Origin: Oscillatoriales cyanobacterium
Lineage (GTDB): Bacteria > Cyanobacteriota > Cyanobacteriia > CACIAM-69d
NCBI GenBank assembly: GCA_004292515.1
Contig: RDXB01000030.1
Location: 1 to 64,000, forward strand
Direction: 5' to 3'
DNA length: 64,000 nucleotides
The notes beneath the pieces were generated by a model, which saw only the letters and a list, made by a program, of their open reading frames with translations, searched no databases and was not told the origin of the DNA. Below are positions 44,382-53,311 of this stretch, one piece after another (the first letter of the stretch is position 1; each line of letters opens with the position of its first letter). The position numbers and the translations under genes are program-made.

Positions 44382-47300
44382 CTATCCCTTGGTTTCTGGC
44401 AACAGGCACTTATCGGAATCGCAGCCCGCCGGCCCCGCTTCCGCCATTTCGCCTAGGTCATAGCGCCGCAGAGCCTCATGGAAGCTATCAACCCGCCGCC
44501 GCGACAACATGACCGCATGGAGCGTCTGATAGGTTTCCCGCGAAATTGGCTCAAAGGGCAGCCGGGGGAAGGTTTGCAGATCGTCAAATCGGGCCAGCAA
44601 TGCCGCTGAAATGTAGCCTTCATCGTTTTTGATCGCCCGGTGAATCCGTTGGCCCAGGGGTTCGATTTCTGGCTCCCGCAGCTCGATTGTGGCGCTGGTG
44701 TTGTGGGTGGTGTAGTGGGTCTGCACCTGCATATAGAAGTCGAACTGAGCCAGGGCGCTGAAGTTTTCGATCGCGATCGTGTCCGCTCCCGGCAAGTCCG
44801 CCCAAGACACCGCCACCGGAATTTCCACCAGCCACTCGGTACAACGCGGATCAAACGGATCGTTTAGCAAATTGCCGTTTTCGTCCTTGTCCGACTGGGA
44901 CGGCACAATGCTGTAGCCATAGTCCAAACAAGCCCGGGCCACCGGATCGTTTTTGCGGAACGTGATCCGCCGCAGGAACCGGGCCGCCTTGGGCGGATGC
45001 CAACCGGGAGAAGCCCCCGTCAGCAGAGATTTGGTCCCCGCCGGCTGGGTTGTGGTGCAGCGGTTGGGGCGGCGCAGACCGTGGCGATCGCAGTAGTCCC
45101 ACACGGTTTGATGCACGATGTCGCGCCAACGGCTGAGGTATTGCCGTTCTTGGTCTTTAAATTCCAAACCTTGCACCGTGTCCGGGCGGCCCGCTCCCCA
45201 CCAACGCAACCAATCGACCCCAAAAGCTTGCACAAAGAAATCGAACAAGCCGGTGAAGGAAACGCCCACGATCGGGTCAATCGATCGGCTGTATTGATAG
45301 CGCTCTTCTTGGAACCGATGATTCAGCAACCCAGCAACCGATAGCGCTCCCGCCTTGAAGGCATCTTCTTGGGTTTTGTAATCTTTTGGATCAATTTGAT
45401 TCAGGTGAATCTCAGACAAATTGCAGTGAAAATCAGCGCCTAAAATTTCACCGCAGTTGTGGGCTACAAAGCCATTGGCATCAAACCGCGCCGGGCCAGG
45501 AACCGTGCAATCGTAAACTGGCTCGATTCCGTCATGCGTGATTTCAGCGATCGTGACACTGAAGCGATCGCGATTCAGCTTGCGCTTGTAGTTGCTGAGT
45601 AATTCACTGAGCTTGGCTTGTTTTTCAGGTTGCCGGAAACCTACTCGATCACGAAACTCCGTCAGGTTGTCATTAGCGATGACCAATTCATGTTGTGCTT
45701 GGCAGAAGTAAGGAGCCAAGTTGCGGTCAGAATCGGGCATCAGGCGAACACCGGCTGGGCGACGATTTTGATAAATCGTTGAAACAATGCCAACTCGCAG
45801 CAACATCCGCTGAACAGCTTCCAGGGTTGCCAAGTTGCTTTGGGCTAAACGCACGCTAATGCCTTTTTGCTGAGTGCCTTGGACGCTGCCATCAGCATCA
45901 AATAGCCCTCGCAAGAAGCCGCAGTGAAACTCATAGCTCGATCGCTCAATTTCACCCGTAACCCATTTTTCGCGTCGGTGAATCCCAAAGCGATCGGCTA
46001 GGGTTGCCAAACCACTCGAAGCAATTTGGTGCAGGTGGTGATGAGGATGATAAGAACCAGCCAAGTTCGCGCCACAGGCAACCGTTTTCTGGAGAGTCGC
46101 AACAGCGTATTCAGCCATTTCCTGCTGCGACTCACCCCAAAAGCGCAAGATTCCTTGATCGCTCCAGCTAGTTTCTGCTAGGGAACCATCCCCAACAAGG
46201 CTACCGAGCAACCAGCCTTCATCAAAGGTTCCGTTGCCCGACCAAGGTTGAATTTCACGGTGATTATGAATGGAAAGGCGATCGCCCGGTTGCAACGCTT
46301 CAACAGCAGTCCATTCCAAGTATTGCCGTTTTTGAGTTTGGGCACTCACGCGCAAGAGTTGATGATTTGCCGTCAGTCGCAACGACAATCCTTCGCGAGT
46401 TGTGACTTTGAAGACCGGTTTATCACCTGTATAGGAAAAGCCATCTGCCGTGGTGCTAAACAGCTCACCATTGACATAGGTTCCATGCTGTTGACCAATC
46501 AGCTCTTTCACTTGGCGCGGGCCAAACTCTGTATGTACCCAGGTATCGGCTGTGACGCAGGGATTCAAACCATACCGTTGCAGGCGATGGGCAGACTCAC
46601 GGTCATCAATTTCTGGTGATTTTTCTTTCAGCCACTCTGCACCTTTTTGAGCTTGGAAAGCAGTGATGAACGCTTTCTTTTCGTCAATTCCAGAGATCAA
46701 GTCGGCATTACTGCGGGCGATCGCCTCGCCGGCCCATTGGATTGCGCCTTCGCCGGAATAGAACTGTTTGCGAACTGCGTCGATGCACTCAGTTTCCGTG
46801 GGTTTGCGATGGAAAACACGGGTATGATTCGCCATCCGCAGGGAGTCGCGATCGGGATCAATTCGCCAATTGCCTGCCTCATCTTGCTGCCACAAATTAT
46901 CTTTGGCAGTAGCCCCCAGTTCGTCAGTGCTATTGAACTGCCGCATCCCAGCACTGTTGGAAACTAGTAGCCCTTCGCAAACAAACTCGTGAACTGTTGC
47001 CACCTCAATATCAAAGGTCTCAGCAACACGCACACCCAATTCAACATTCGTTACGGCTACCGGAACCAAATCTGTGGATTGAGGCAGGTAGCGCTTGAGA
47101 GTCGGAAGCGTCATTTGTTGCTGCGCATTGCTCCAGTGATACTGATAGGTATTCACCAGGGGACGCACCATAGCTTTGGGAAAGCCATGATCCTTGAAGG
47201 ATTGGGGGCGATCGCGTTTTTGGGCTGCGAATTGCAAGGAATGCGCTGTAAAAGCTGACTCGACTGCCTCAAAGACCTGCTCACCCACCGTGACCAATTC

Positions 47301-48962
47301 ACCTTCCCATTTCCCTGTGCGTTTCCGAACGGAGCTGCACAAGCGAACTGTCACGCCTAGGGAAGCATAGAGTGCTTGAACTTGTTGCAGGAATCGCTGA
47401 TGGACTGATGCAACCAAAACTCCTTGCGAGTGACAGCCATCAGCATCTGCTAAACCTGCCAAATAACCCCACCGAATTTCTGGTGTTCCTAACAGAATTG
47501 CGTCAGGCACAGTCAAAGCCTGGAAAGATTGCTTGAATTGCCCCAGATAACGATTCAGAGCTGAGGAATTGAATTGCAATTCATAAGCTTTAGTACGGCA
47601 TTGTTCGGGCGATCGGAGGGTAAACGTCTTCAACCCAAATTCCCGACCAACAGCTTGTAAACGATCCAAAATCTGTGGGCTGTCTTCGTGCACGCGGAAG
47701 CGCACACGCAAACCATCACTAGCCACAGACCCATCACCTTGCAGATAGCCCAAGAAGTAGGCCACATCAGGCGTAAGGGCGGGTACGGTGATTGCCTTGG
47801 TTTTACCAGTGACCGTCTCGCGGAATTCAGGGAGTTCTGTAGGAGTTCCGGGGATACTTTGCGGTACAAAAATCAGACGATCGCCCGGTTGCAAATCACG
47901 GGCTTTGACCATCCGATAATTTCCCTGAACGTCATCTAAAACAGCCACCTTGTGATCAGCGGTGCAGTCTAATGATCCATCTTGGGTATGAATTCGACAT
48001 AAAGTCTGCTGACCTTGCACAAAGAAGTTGGTGACGGGGTAGAAGCCTTTGCTGGTGAGTACCCGATCGCCCACGCGAACTTTTTGAATGGGTACGAGGC
48101 CGGCAGTCGTATGCACCAGCGCCTCACCTGGTAAGCAGCGGCGAATATTTCCCGCCACAATTGTGACAGCCGCTTCATCAATCAGTAGGCAGCATTCCAC
48201 GGAGGTGAGTTGCCGACCGATCGCCCGGTTCAAAATTCGAGTCACGCGATCGTACAGTTCCGGCAGCTTGATCGGGTTGGCCACGCCGCCGAAGCCCTGG
48301 AGCGTTTCGCCTGCCGGCCGCACGTTGCTGAGATCGATCGCGATGTTGACCTCGCCATCGAAGCGATCGTCACTGCACAGATCCAGCAGGGTTTGGTAAG
48401 ACTTCACCCAGCCCTGGCGACTGTCGCCCACCACCACGCGCACGGCGTTGCCGAGAATATCCACGGTGGTTTCCTGCAAGCGATCGGCCGCGGGCACAGC
48501 GCCAAGCTCGCCAGTCACGGTGACGTTAATCGCATTGCGGACGGCGGGCAACTGGCTAATGTAGTGCGGTTCCAGTACGCCGCCCGTGCCGCAGCCCATC
48601 ATCGCTAGATCCATCATCAGCCCAAAGGCTTTCCAGTCAACCACGTTGGTGCTGGTGCAGTTGTAGGCTCCCGAGAAGTTCTGCGGGTTTTCGAGCCATT
48701 CCGTGCCGCCCACCCAGAGCCAACGGCCCGAGGGCAGGGCAATCACCCGTTTTTGCATCCGATCGATCAGTTGCGCTTCCTCATCGGTGAGCTTGGCCAG
48801 CTTGACCAGGCCGCGCAGGGTTCGATCGGTGGTTTCAGCCCAGGACTCGCGCTCGCCATTCATCCGGCGGCTGTAGGTGCGGTAAAACACCGGGTAGGCC
48901 GTGGGGGCATTGGCGGGAAAGTCGGCGGGCTGCTGCGCGGAACGGCTGAGTTCTTGCACCAT
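44382..48962 (-). CDS. nrdJ: Adenosylcobalamin-dependent ribonucleotide reductase with two inteins
   Basis: 1526 residues in the precursor; 764 after removal of both inteins, a normal size for the class II monomeric ribonucleoside-triphosphate reductase. It makes dNTPs through a cobalamin-derived thiyl radical. Exteins: 1-275, 670-801, 1170-1526. The first redox Cys is in NCTSTN (102), the radical Cys is C1170 in NP/CGEI, the second redox Cys is in FHCNLSE, and the C-terminal reducing pair is CDSDKC. No second RNR is seen in the window. No cobalamin riboswitch was recognised upstream. The intein junctions are in frame, so splicing is expected to give a functional enzyme. Confidence 0.95.
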   Translation of the reverse strand: MVQELSRSAQQPADFPANAPTAYPVFYRTYSRRMNGERESWAETTDRTLRGLVKLAKLTDEEAQLIDRMQKRVIALPSGRWLWVGGTEWLENPQNFSGAYNCTSTNVVDWKAFGLMMDLAMMGCGTGGVLEPHYISQLPAVRNAINVTVTGELGAVPAADRLQETTVDILGNAVRVVVGDSRQGWVKSYQTLLDLCSDDRFDGEVNIAIDLSNVRPAGETLQGFGGVANPIKLPELYDRVTRILNRAIGRQLTSVECCLLIDEAAVTIVAGNIRRCLPGEALVHTTAGLVPIQKVRVGDRVLTSKGFYPVTNFFVQGQQTLCRIHTQDGSLDCTADHKVAVLDDVQGNYRMVKARDLQPGDRLIFVPQSIPGTPTELPEFRETVTGKTKAITVPALTPDVAYFLGYLQGDGSVASDGLRVRFRVHEDSPQILDRLQAVGREFGLKTFTLRSPEQCRTKAYELQFNSSALNRYLGQFKQSFQALTVPDAILLGTPEIRWGYLAGLADADGCHSQGVLVASVHQRFLQQVQALYASLGVTVRLCSSVRKRTGKWEGELVTVGEQVFEAVESAFTAHSLQFAAQKRDRPQSFKDHGFPKAMVRPLVNTYQYHWSNAQQQMTLPTLKRYLPQSTDLVPVAVTNVELGVRVAETFDIEVATVHEFVCEGLLVSNSAGMRQFNSTDELGATAKDNLWQQDEAGNWRIDPDRDSLRMANHTRVFHRKPTETECIDAVRKQFYSGEGAIQWAGEAIARSNADLISGIDEKKAFITAFQAQKGAEWLKEKSPEIDDRESAHRLQRYGLNPCVTADTWVHTEFGPRQVKELIGQQHGTYVNGELFSTTADGFSYTGDKPVFKVTTREGLSLRLTANHQLLRVSAQTQKRQYLEWTAVEALQPGDRLSIHNHREIQPWSGNGTFDEGWLLGSLVGDGSLAETSWSDQGILRFWGESQQEMAEYAVATLQKTVACGANLAGSYHPHHHLHQIASSGLATLADRFGIHRREKWVTGEIERSSYEFHCGFLRGLFDADGSVQGTQQKGISVRLAQSNLATLEAVQRMLLRVGIVSTIYQNRRPAGVRLMPDSDRNLAPYFCQAQHELVIANDNLTEFRDRVGFRQPEKQAKLSELLSNYKRKLNRDRFSVTIAEITHDGIEPVYDCTVPGPARFDANGFVAHNCGEILGADFHCNLSEIHLNQIDPKDYKTQEDAFKAGALSVAGLLNHRFQEERYQYSRSIDPIVGVSFTGLFDFFVQAFGVDWLRWWGAGRPDTVQGLEFKDQERQYLSRWRDIVHQTVWDYCDRHGLRRPNRCTTTQPAGTKSLLTGASPGWHPPKAARFLRRITFRKNDPVARACLDYGYSIVPSQSDKDENGNLLNDPFDPRCTEWLVEIPVAVSWADLPGADTIAIENFSALAQFDFYMQVQTHYTTHNTSATIELREPEIEPLGQRIHRAIKNDEGYISAALLARFDDLQTFPRLPFEPISRETYQTLHAVMLSRRRVDSFHEALRRYDLGEMAEAGPAGCDSDKCLLPETKG
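45456..46559 (-). other. Intein 2 in NrdJ (LAGLIDADG type)
   Basis: Residues 802-1169 (368 aa). It starts at Cys (CVTADTWVHT), ends FVAHN, and the next extein residue is Cys1170. Splicing block B has TANHQLL; the penultimate His and final Asn are present. The homing endonuclease has two LAGLIDADG-like helices: LLGSLVGDGSL and LRGLFDADGSV. It sits between NP and CGEI, so the catalytic radical Cys also serves as the +1 splicing nucleophile. Confidence 0.93.
46956..48137 (-). other. Intein 1 in NrdJ (LAGLIDADG type)
   Basis: Residues 276-669 (394 aa). It starts CLPGEALVHT, ends LLVSN and is followed by extein Ser (SAGMRQF). The penultimate residue is Ser instead of the common His. Block B: TADHKVA. 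Two endonuclease motifs: FLGYLQGDGS and LAGLADADG. The insertion site is in GNIRR/SAGM of the reductase barrel. Confidence 0.92.
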
Positions 48963-49132
48963 TGGGATTGCGAGGGTGACGGATGGTTGGCGATTTTGTA
49001 CAGACCGCCAAGATATAGCGTCTAGGGGCGGTCAATTGCTCAGTGCAACACTAGATTAAGGGTAGTTAACGAATTTTTACAATCAACCGATCGGCAAAAT
49101 TAGAATTTTCTGAGTTTCCCGATCGCCGATCG

Positions 49133-49276
49133 AGAGCCTGTCGTCACTTCGTCTGAAACCCAGATTTCACCATGCTCAAATCGGGGGAGTAAGGGATTGA
49201 AGCCCTTGGTGACAACGATCGAGGCACGGAAAATCAAGCATTTCAGCTTGCTCCCAGGAACTGACGATCCCCCCTA
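49133..49276. mobile_element. Decayed family A element downstream of the alpha/beta hydrolase
   Basis: Left end GAGAGCCTGTCGTCAC, right end reversed TAGGGGGGATCGTCAG. The core palindrome has diverged to GTAAGGGATTGAAGCCCTTG. It fills the spacer between nrdJ and the hydrolase; nothing else is recognised in 48963-49296. Confidence 0.7.
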
Positions 49277-49296
49277 GCAGGGGTCTGGCAACGGGT

Positions 49297-50436
49297 TTAC
49301 TCGCCGTCTTTGTCCCACTCGATCGCCTCGGGCGGATCGATCGCCTGCAAATCTTCCCGGTAAAAGTGGCGAATGCCCTGGCCCCGCTCCACCCGCAAAG
49401 TGACGGCGCGATCGCCCACCTGTTGCACCTGGCCCCGCAATCCATTCCAAATCGGATCGCCATCGGGTCGCACCACCGCGATTGTTACCCAATCCCCGAT
49501 CGCCAAGTCGGGATGCTGTTGTTTCGCACCGGCTTTCCACAAAATCCAATCGCGCAGGATGTAGTTCACCTGCTTAGGTGCTTCGTCTTGGGGACAATGG
49601 CCCACCCCTTCCAGGTTCACGAACTTCTCGACCGCTGGATATTGCTCAAAGGCCAAGCCCCGCTCGATCGGCTCCCAAGGATCGGCCGCCCCCCACAAAA
49701 TCGCCGTCGGACAGGTCAATCGTGGCAACAGATCTTCGGGAAGCGGCCCTTGGGAATAGCGCGTGAAGGCCAAAAACACATCGGCGGCCCCCGGATCGCG
49801 CGCCGGTTCCATCAGAATCTCGATTAGCTCATCGGTGACTGCCGATCGATCCCGATAGGCCTGGTAAAGAATTTTGCGAACCGTGTCGGGCCGGGCGATT
49901 TGCTGAAAAAAGGCCCGGCCCAGCCATTGCCAACTGAGGATTTGTTGCAGATAGCCAGAGCCAACCCGCTTCAACCAAGGCAGCTCGGCCCGGCGGCGAT
50001 CGTGCAGCAACCGCAACGAGCAATTCAGCAACACCACGCCTCGGGCTAGCTCTGGCTGATCCACCGCCGCCTGCATAGCCACCACACAGCCGATCGAGTT
50101 GCCCACCAAAAAGGCCGACTCACCCACCACCTCCCGGCAAAAATCCCTGACCAGTTGCCCCCAAGTCTCGAAGGTATAGGCAATTTCGCGATCGGGCGCG
50201 GGCTTGTCTGACCCACCAAAGCCAATCAAATCGAGGGCAAACACCCGGCACTGTTGCCCCAAAAAGGGAATATTCTTGCGCCAATGCCGCCAGGATGCAC
50301 CGAAGCCATGAATCAGCACCACGGCCGGCCCGGCTTCCCCGGCCGCCTGGTAACAGATCCGGTGGCCTTGCCAAGTCCAGACATGGGGGCAAGCCGTGGG
50401 TAGAGCGGGACTCGGGTGAGCAGCGGTGACAGTCAC
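49297..50436 (-). CDS. Alpha/beta hydrolase with C-terminal KOW/SH3-like domain
   Basis: 379 residues. Hydrolase domain (about 20-305): VVLIHGFGASWRHW, nucleophile Ser in GNSIGC, acid Asp in GAADPWEP, His in GVGHCPQ. The DLIGFGGSDKP block resembles cyanobacterial and plant pheophytinase-like hydrolases, but the substrate is not known. An additional domain (about 315-370) reads IGDWVTIA then GLRGQVQQVGDRAVTLRVE, a small beta-barrel pattern as in KOW/SH3-like domains. I do not know this combination. Confidence 0.85.
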   Translation of the reverse strand: MTVTAAHPSPALPTACPHVWTWQGHRICYQAAGEAGPAVVLIHGFGASWRHWRKNIPFLGQQCRVFALDLIGFGGSDKPAPDREIAYTFETWGQLVRDFCREVVGESAFLVGNSIGCVVAMQAAVDQPELARGVVLLNCSLRLLHDRRRAELPWLKRVGSGYLQQILSWQWLGRAFFQQIARPDTVRKILYQAYRDRSAVTDELIEILMEPARDPGAADVFLAFTRYSQGPLPEDLLPRLTCPTAILWGAADPWEPIERGLAFEQYPAVEKFVNLEGVGHCPQDEAPKQVNYILRDWILWKAGAKQQHPDLAIGDWVTIAVVRPDGDPIWNGLRGQVQQVGDRAVTLRVERGQGIRHFYREDLQAIDPPEAIEWDKDGE

Positions 50437-50629
50437 AGGGATCAGTTTTGGGTTAGGTCACTGGTTATTGTGCCGCAGGTCTGGGGTCTTACGCCGGTTT
50501 GCAAGCTGGGCGATCGGCGGTTATTTCTCCCCTGCTGGATGGGTAAGTTGAACTCAGCTCGCCCACGAACGTTCCTCGCCCACAGACCTGACCCCACCGC
50601 CCCACAACGGTTTTTCTCCCATACTTGAG

Positions 50630-51859
50630 GTGATCATGCCTGGTTTGTCTTCTGATGGTTTTTGGGATTTGACGGCGGAGAACGATCGCTACAGCATCCC
50701 GGCCAACCTGTTAGCCACGGCCCCGCGCGGGGTGCGATCGCTCGAAGGAGCCGACACCGTTGACGGTTCCAGCAGCACCGATCTGGCCTATGGGAACGCG
50801 GGGAGCGATCGGCTCCAGGGCAACGGCGGCAACGACAGCCTGCTCGGTGGGCGCGATCGCGATGACCTCGACGGCGGAACGGGGGACGATTTTCTCGCAG
50901 GCAACCAAGGCGAAGACTGGCTCAAAGGTGGCGACGGTAACGACATCCTGGCCGGGGGCCGCGATGCCGATTTACTGTTGGGCGGCCTGGGTGATGACCA
51001 GCTCACGGGCGATTTGGGGGTCGATATCCTGGTTGGGGGCGATGGGGCCGATCGCTTCAGCCTGCGGGGTGACGCAGCGGGCTTGAATAATTTGGATGTG
51101 ATTTTGGATTTCAATCCCGCGCTCGATCGCCCCCAACTCAACAACCTGGCCGCCAGTGACCTGCGTGTGCAGGCCACCAGTTATTCACTCAGTTTGCTCC
51201 TCAGTTTGTTGCAGGGATCGACGGGCAGCTTGCCACCGAGCTTGACCCTGCCCGCCAACCCCACACCAGCCACCATCCGCCAAGCGATCCAAACCGCCGT
51301 CGGGGTTGATATTGATCCCGACGGTGATGGCACGGTGACGGGTGCTTTAGTGAGTTCCGGGGCCGGAGAGCTGGCCTTTTTTGTGGGGTCAACGGCCAGC
51401 GCGATCGAACAGGCGATCAGGATCAATCGCACGCCTCTAGCCAATGACATACTGACGGCTCACAACCAAGCGCGATCGGCAGTGGGCGTGCCAGCCCTCA
51501 CCTGGTCAGCTTCTTTGGCCAACGATGCCCAAGCTTGGGCCAACCAACTAGCCGCCTCCGGGGCCTTCAGCCATGCCCAAAACACAGGACAGGGTGAAAA
51601 CCTAGCCCGAGGCACGGCCGGCCGATTCTCCGCCAAAGACCTGGTGGGCCTGTGGACAGCGGAAAAGCAATTTTTCAAGATGGGTAATTTTCCCAACGTC
51701 AGCACCACCGGCAACTGGGCCGATGTGGGGCACTACACCCAAATGGTTTGGCGCAACACGACCCAGATCGGTTGCGGCATGGCCACGGGCAACGGCAACG
51801 ATACGCTGGTTTGTCGCTACTCGCCGCCCGGTAACGTCACAGGACAGATGCCTTACTAG
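50630..51859 (+). CDS. RTX calcium-binding repeat protein with CAP (SCP/PR1) domain
   Basis: 409 residues. Residues about 45-140 contain RTX nonapeptides (GGxGxDxLx: GNGGNDSLLGG, GGTGDDFLAGN, GGDGNDILAGG), which bind calcium in the extracellular space. The C-terminal CAP domain (about 275-409) has HNQARSAVGVPALTW, SGAFSHAQNTGQGEN and GHYTQMVWRNTTQIGCG. No N-terminal signal peptide is visible, which fits type I secretion. Gene converges on the metzincin protease at 51866. Confidence 0.9.
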   Translation: MIMPGLSSDGFWDLTAENDRYSIPANLLATAPRGVRSLEGADTVDGSSSTDLAYGNAGSDRLQGNGGNDSLLGGRDRDDLDGGTGDDFLAGNQGEDWLKGGDGNDILAGGRDADLLLGGLGDDQLTGDLGVDILVGGDGADRFSLRGDAAGLNNLDVILDFNPALDRPQLNNLAASDLRVQATSYSLSLLLSLLQGSTGSLPPSLTLPANPTPATIRQAIQTAVGVDIDPDGDGTVTGALVSSGAGELAFFVGSTASAIEQAIRINRTPLANDILTAHNQARSAVGVPALTWSASLANDAQAWANQLAASGAFSHAQNTGQGENLARGTAGRFSAKDLVGLWTAEKQFFKMGNFPNVSTTGNWADVGHYTQMVWRNTTQIGCGMATGNGNDTLVCRYSPPGNVTGQMPY

Positions 51860-51865
51860 AGAGAG

Positions 51866-52726
51866 CTAATCGAGCAACGCGGGGGCGCGACTAGTGGCAT
51901 CCGCAGGGGCGATCGCCCAGCCCAGTCGGGTGGGTTGTTCGTAGACCTTGACTAGGGTGTTTAGATCTCGGATCGAGAGGTGGGCGGGATGGGCCACGGC
52001 CGCTGCATACATCACGTCACGCCGATCGCGGCTGTGGCCCCAAAGGCCCAGGGCGTGGCCCAACTCGTGGCGCGCTGTGCCCAAGAGCTGTGGGGGGGAG
52101 CGATCGGCCCGAAGTTGGATCAGCATTCGATGGGCCAGGCGGGGGCGATCGCCCTTTTGCAGATCCCGCCGATCCCAATAAAACTCATAGGTGGTGCGGG
52201 CATTGGCCGCTCGGGACATCCCGGCTTCGGTACGCAGGGTAGGATTGCCCCACTGGATCATGATGTCTGCTGGCTCGGCGGAACCTACCGGCAACAGTTC
52301 TAGTGGCAGATACGGCGACCAGTCGGCGATCGCCTGCTGCACCGCAGTCAACCAGCGATCGGGCGCAACCGTTGGCGGCACGAGGGCGATCGTCACGGGC
52401 CAGCGCGACCAGACCAGATGCCCTAGGGGTGAGGCCACCATTTGGTCAAAGTAGTGATCATCTTGGGGGTTGACCAGAGCACCGGGCGATCGGGCCTTGG
52501 GTTGATCGCGCCAACGCCGCAGCGCCTCGGGCATCGGGTGGACTTGGGGGGCCGGAAACTGGCTGAAGTCGATCGGCGGTGGGGCTTCTTCGCTCCTACT
52601 CGGGTCGATCGCGCCAAGCACCAGGCAACCAATCACCCCTAGGGCGATCGCCCAAAGACTGATCCTCCGCAGCCGCAGCGGCCGTGGGAGCAGCGATCTT
52701 GGCCGCCAGCGGGGCGATCGACCCAT
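51866..52726 (-). CDS. Metzincin-type (matrixin-like) secreted metalloprotease
   Basis: 286 residues. An N-terminal hydrophobic segment (ISLWAIALGVIGCLVLGAI) after a basic stretch is a signal anchor. The zinc motif HELGHALGLWGH is near residue 221, followed by the Met-turn DVMYAAAV. The zinc-binding and Met-turn spacing is typical of matrixin-like metzincins. Extracellular or membrane-anchored proteolysis is likely. It is convergent with the RTX-CAP gene, with only 6 bases between stops. Confidence 0.88.
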   Translation of the reverse strand: MGRSPRWRPRSLLPRPLRLRRISLWAIALGVIGCLVLGAIDPSRSEEAPPPIDFSQFPAPQVHPMPEALRRWRDQPKARSPGALVNPQDDHYFDQMVASPLGHLVWSRWPVTIALVPPTVAPDRWLTAVQQAIADWSPYLPLELLPVGSAEPADIMIQWGNPTLRTEAGMSRAANARTTYEFYWDRRDLQKGDRPRLAHRMLIQLRADRSPPQLLGTARHELGHALGLWGHSRDRRDVMYAAAVAHPAHLSIRDLNTLVKVYEQPTRLGWAIAPADATSRAPALLD

Positions 52727-52760
52727 GAAATCTCGCCCTTACTTCACCGCTACTTCACCC

Positions 52761-52991
52761 CTACTTCGCCAACCACCCAGCGCTCAACACCACTGCCAAA
52801 CCCATAAACACAACGGCCAGCGTCCAAGTCACTCGGTTCAACGTGGCTTCCGCACTCTTGGTGCTTGAGAACAGTTGTGCTTGGCCGCCAATGCCGCCCA
52901 ATCCATCACCCTTGGGGCTGTGCAACAACACCAGCACCACCAAACCCAAGGCTGACAGGGCCCAAATCGTTTCCAAAATCGGGATCAACAT
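52761..52991 (-). CDS. secG: Preprotein translocase subunit SecG
   Basis: 76 residues with two membrane helices (LETIWALSALGLVVLVLLHS; VTWTLAVVFMGLAVVLSAGWL) around the conserved loop KGDGLGGIGGQAQLFSS. It is the small subunit of the SecYEG channel. It lies 34 bases downstream of the metzincin gene on the same strand. Confidence 0.92.
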   Translation of the reverse strand: MLIPILETIWALSALGLVVLVLLHSPKGDGLGGIGGQAQLFSSTKSAEATLNRVTWTLAVVFMGLAVVLSAGWLAK

Positions 52992-53311
52992 AGCGAAGGA
53001 TGCAGGACTTTACCCAGAAAGAGCCGAAATCCCATTCTAGGGCCAAAGCCCCACCGGGGATGATTGCGATCGGGCATCCAGAGCACCACAACCAAAACGC
53101 GACCCAGGTGGCAGGGCTGCATCACATTTACATCATTTGCTTTGCATTCTAGATAACGTTACCCAATCGCCCAACCCTTGATACTGCTCTGGTGTGATTG
53201 GATGGGTTGAACGAACATTGACTCAACAATGGGTGCTTAACAATGGGTGCTAAATAATGGGTGCTGAATGGCAGGCTATGGCGTTTTCGTAATGATTTTC
53301 GAGCAATTTTG
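52992..53311. other. Porin upstream region
   Basis: About 320 bases without a gene. It contains CAATGGGTGCT repeats (53228, 53242, 53256 with changes) and an AT-rich patch near 53127-53160 that could be a promoter. No known binding site was recognised. Confidence 0.4.

Noticed and set aside
48963-49132. Cobalamin riboswitch upstream of nrdJ
   Set aside because: No B12-box-like sequence was recognised in the spacer.
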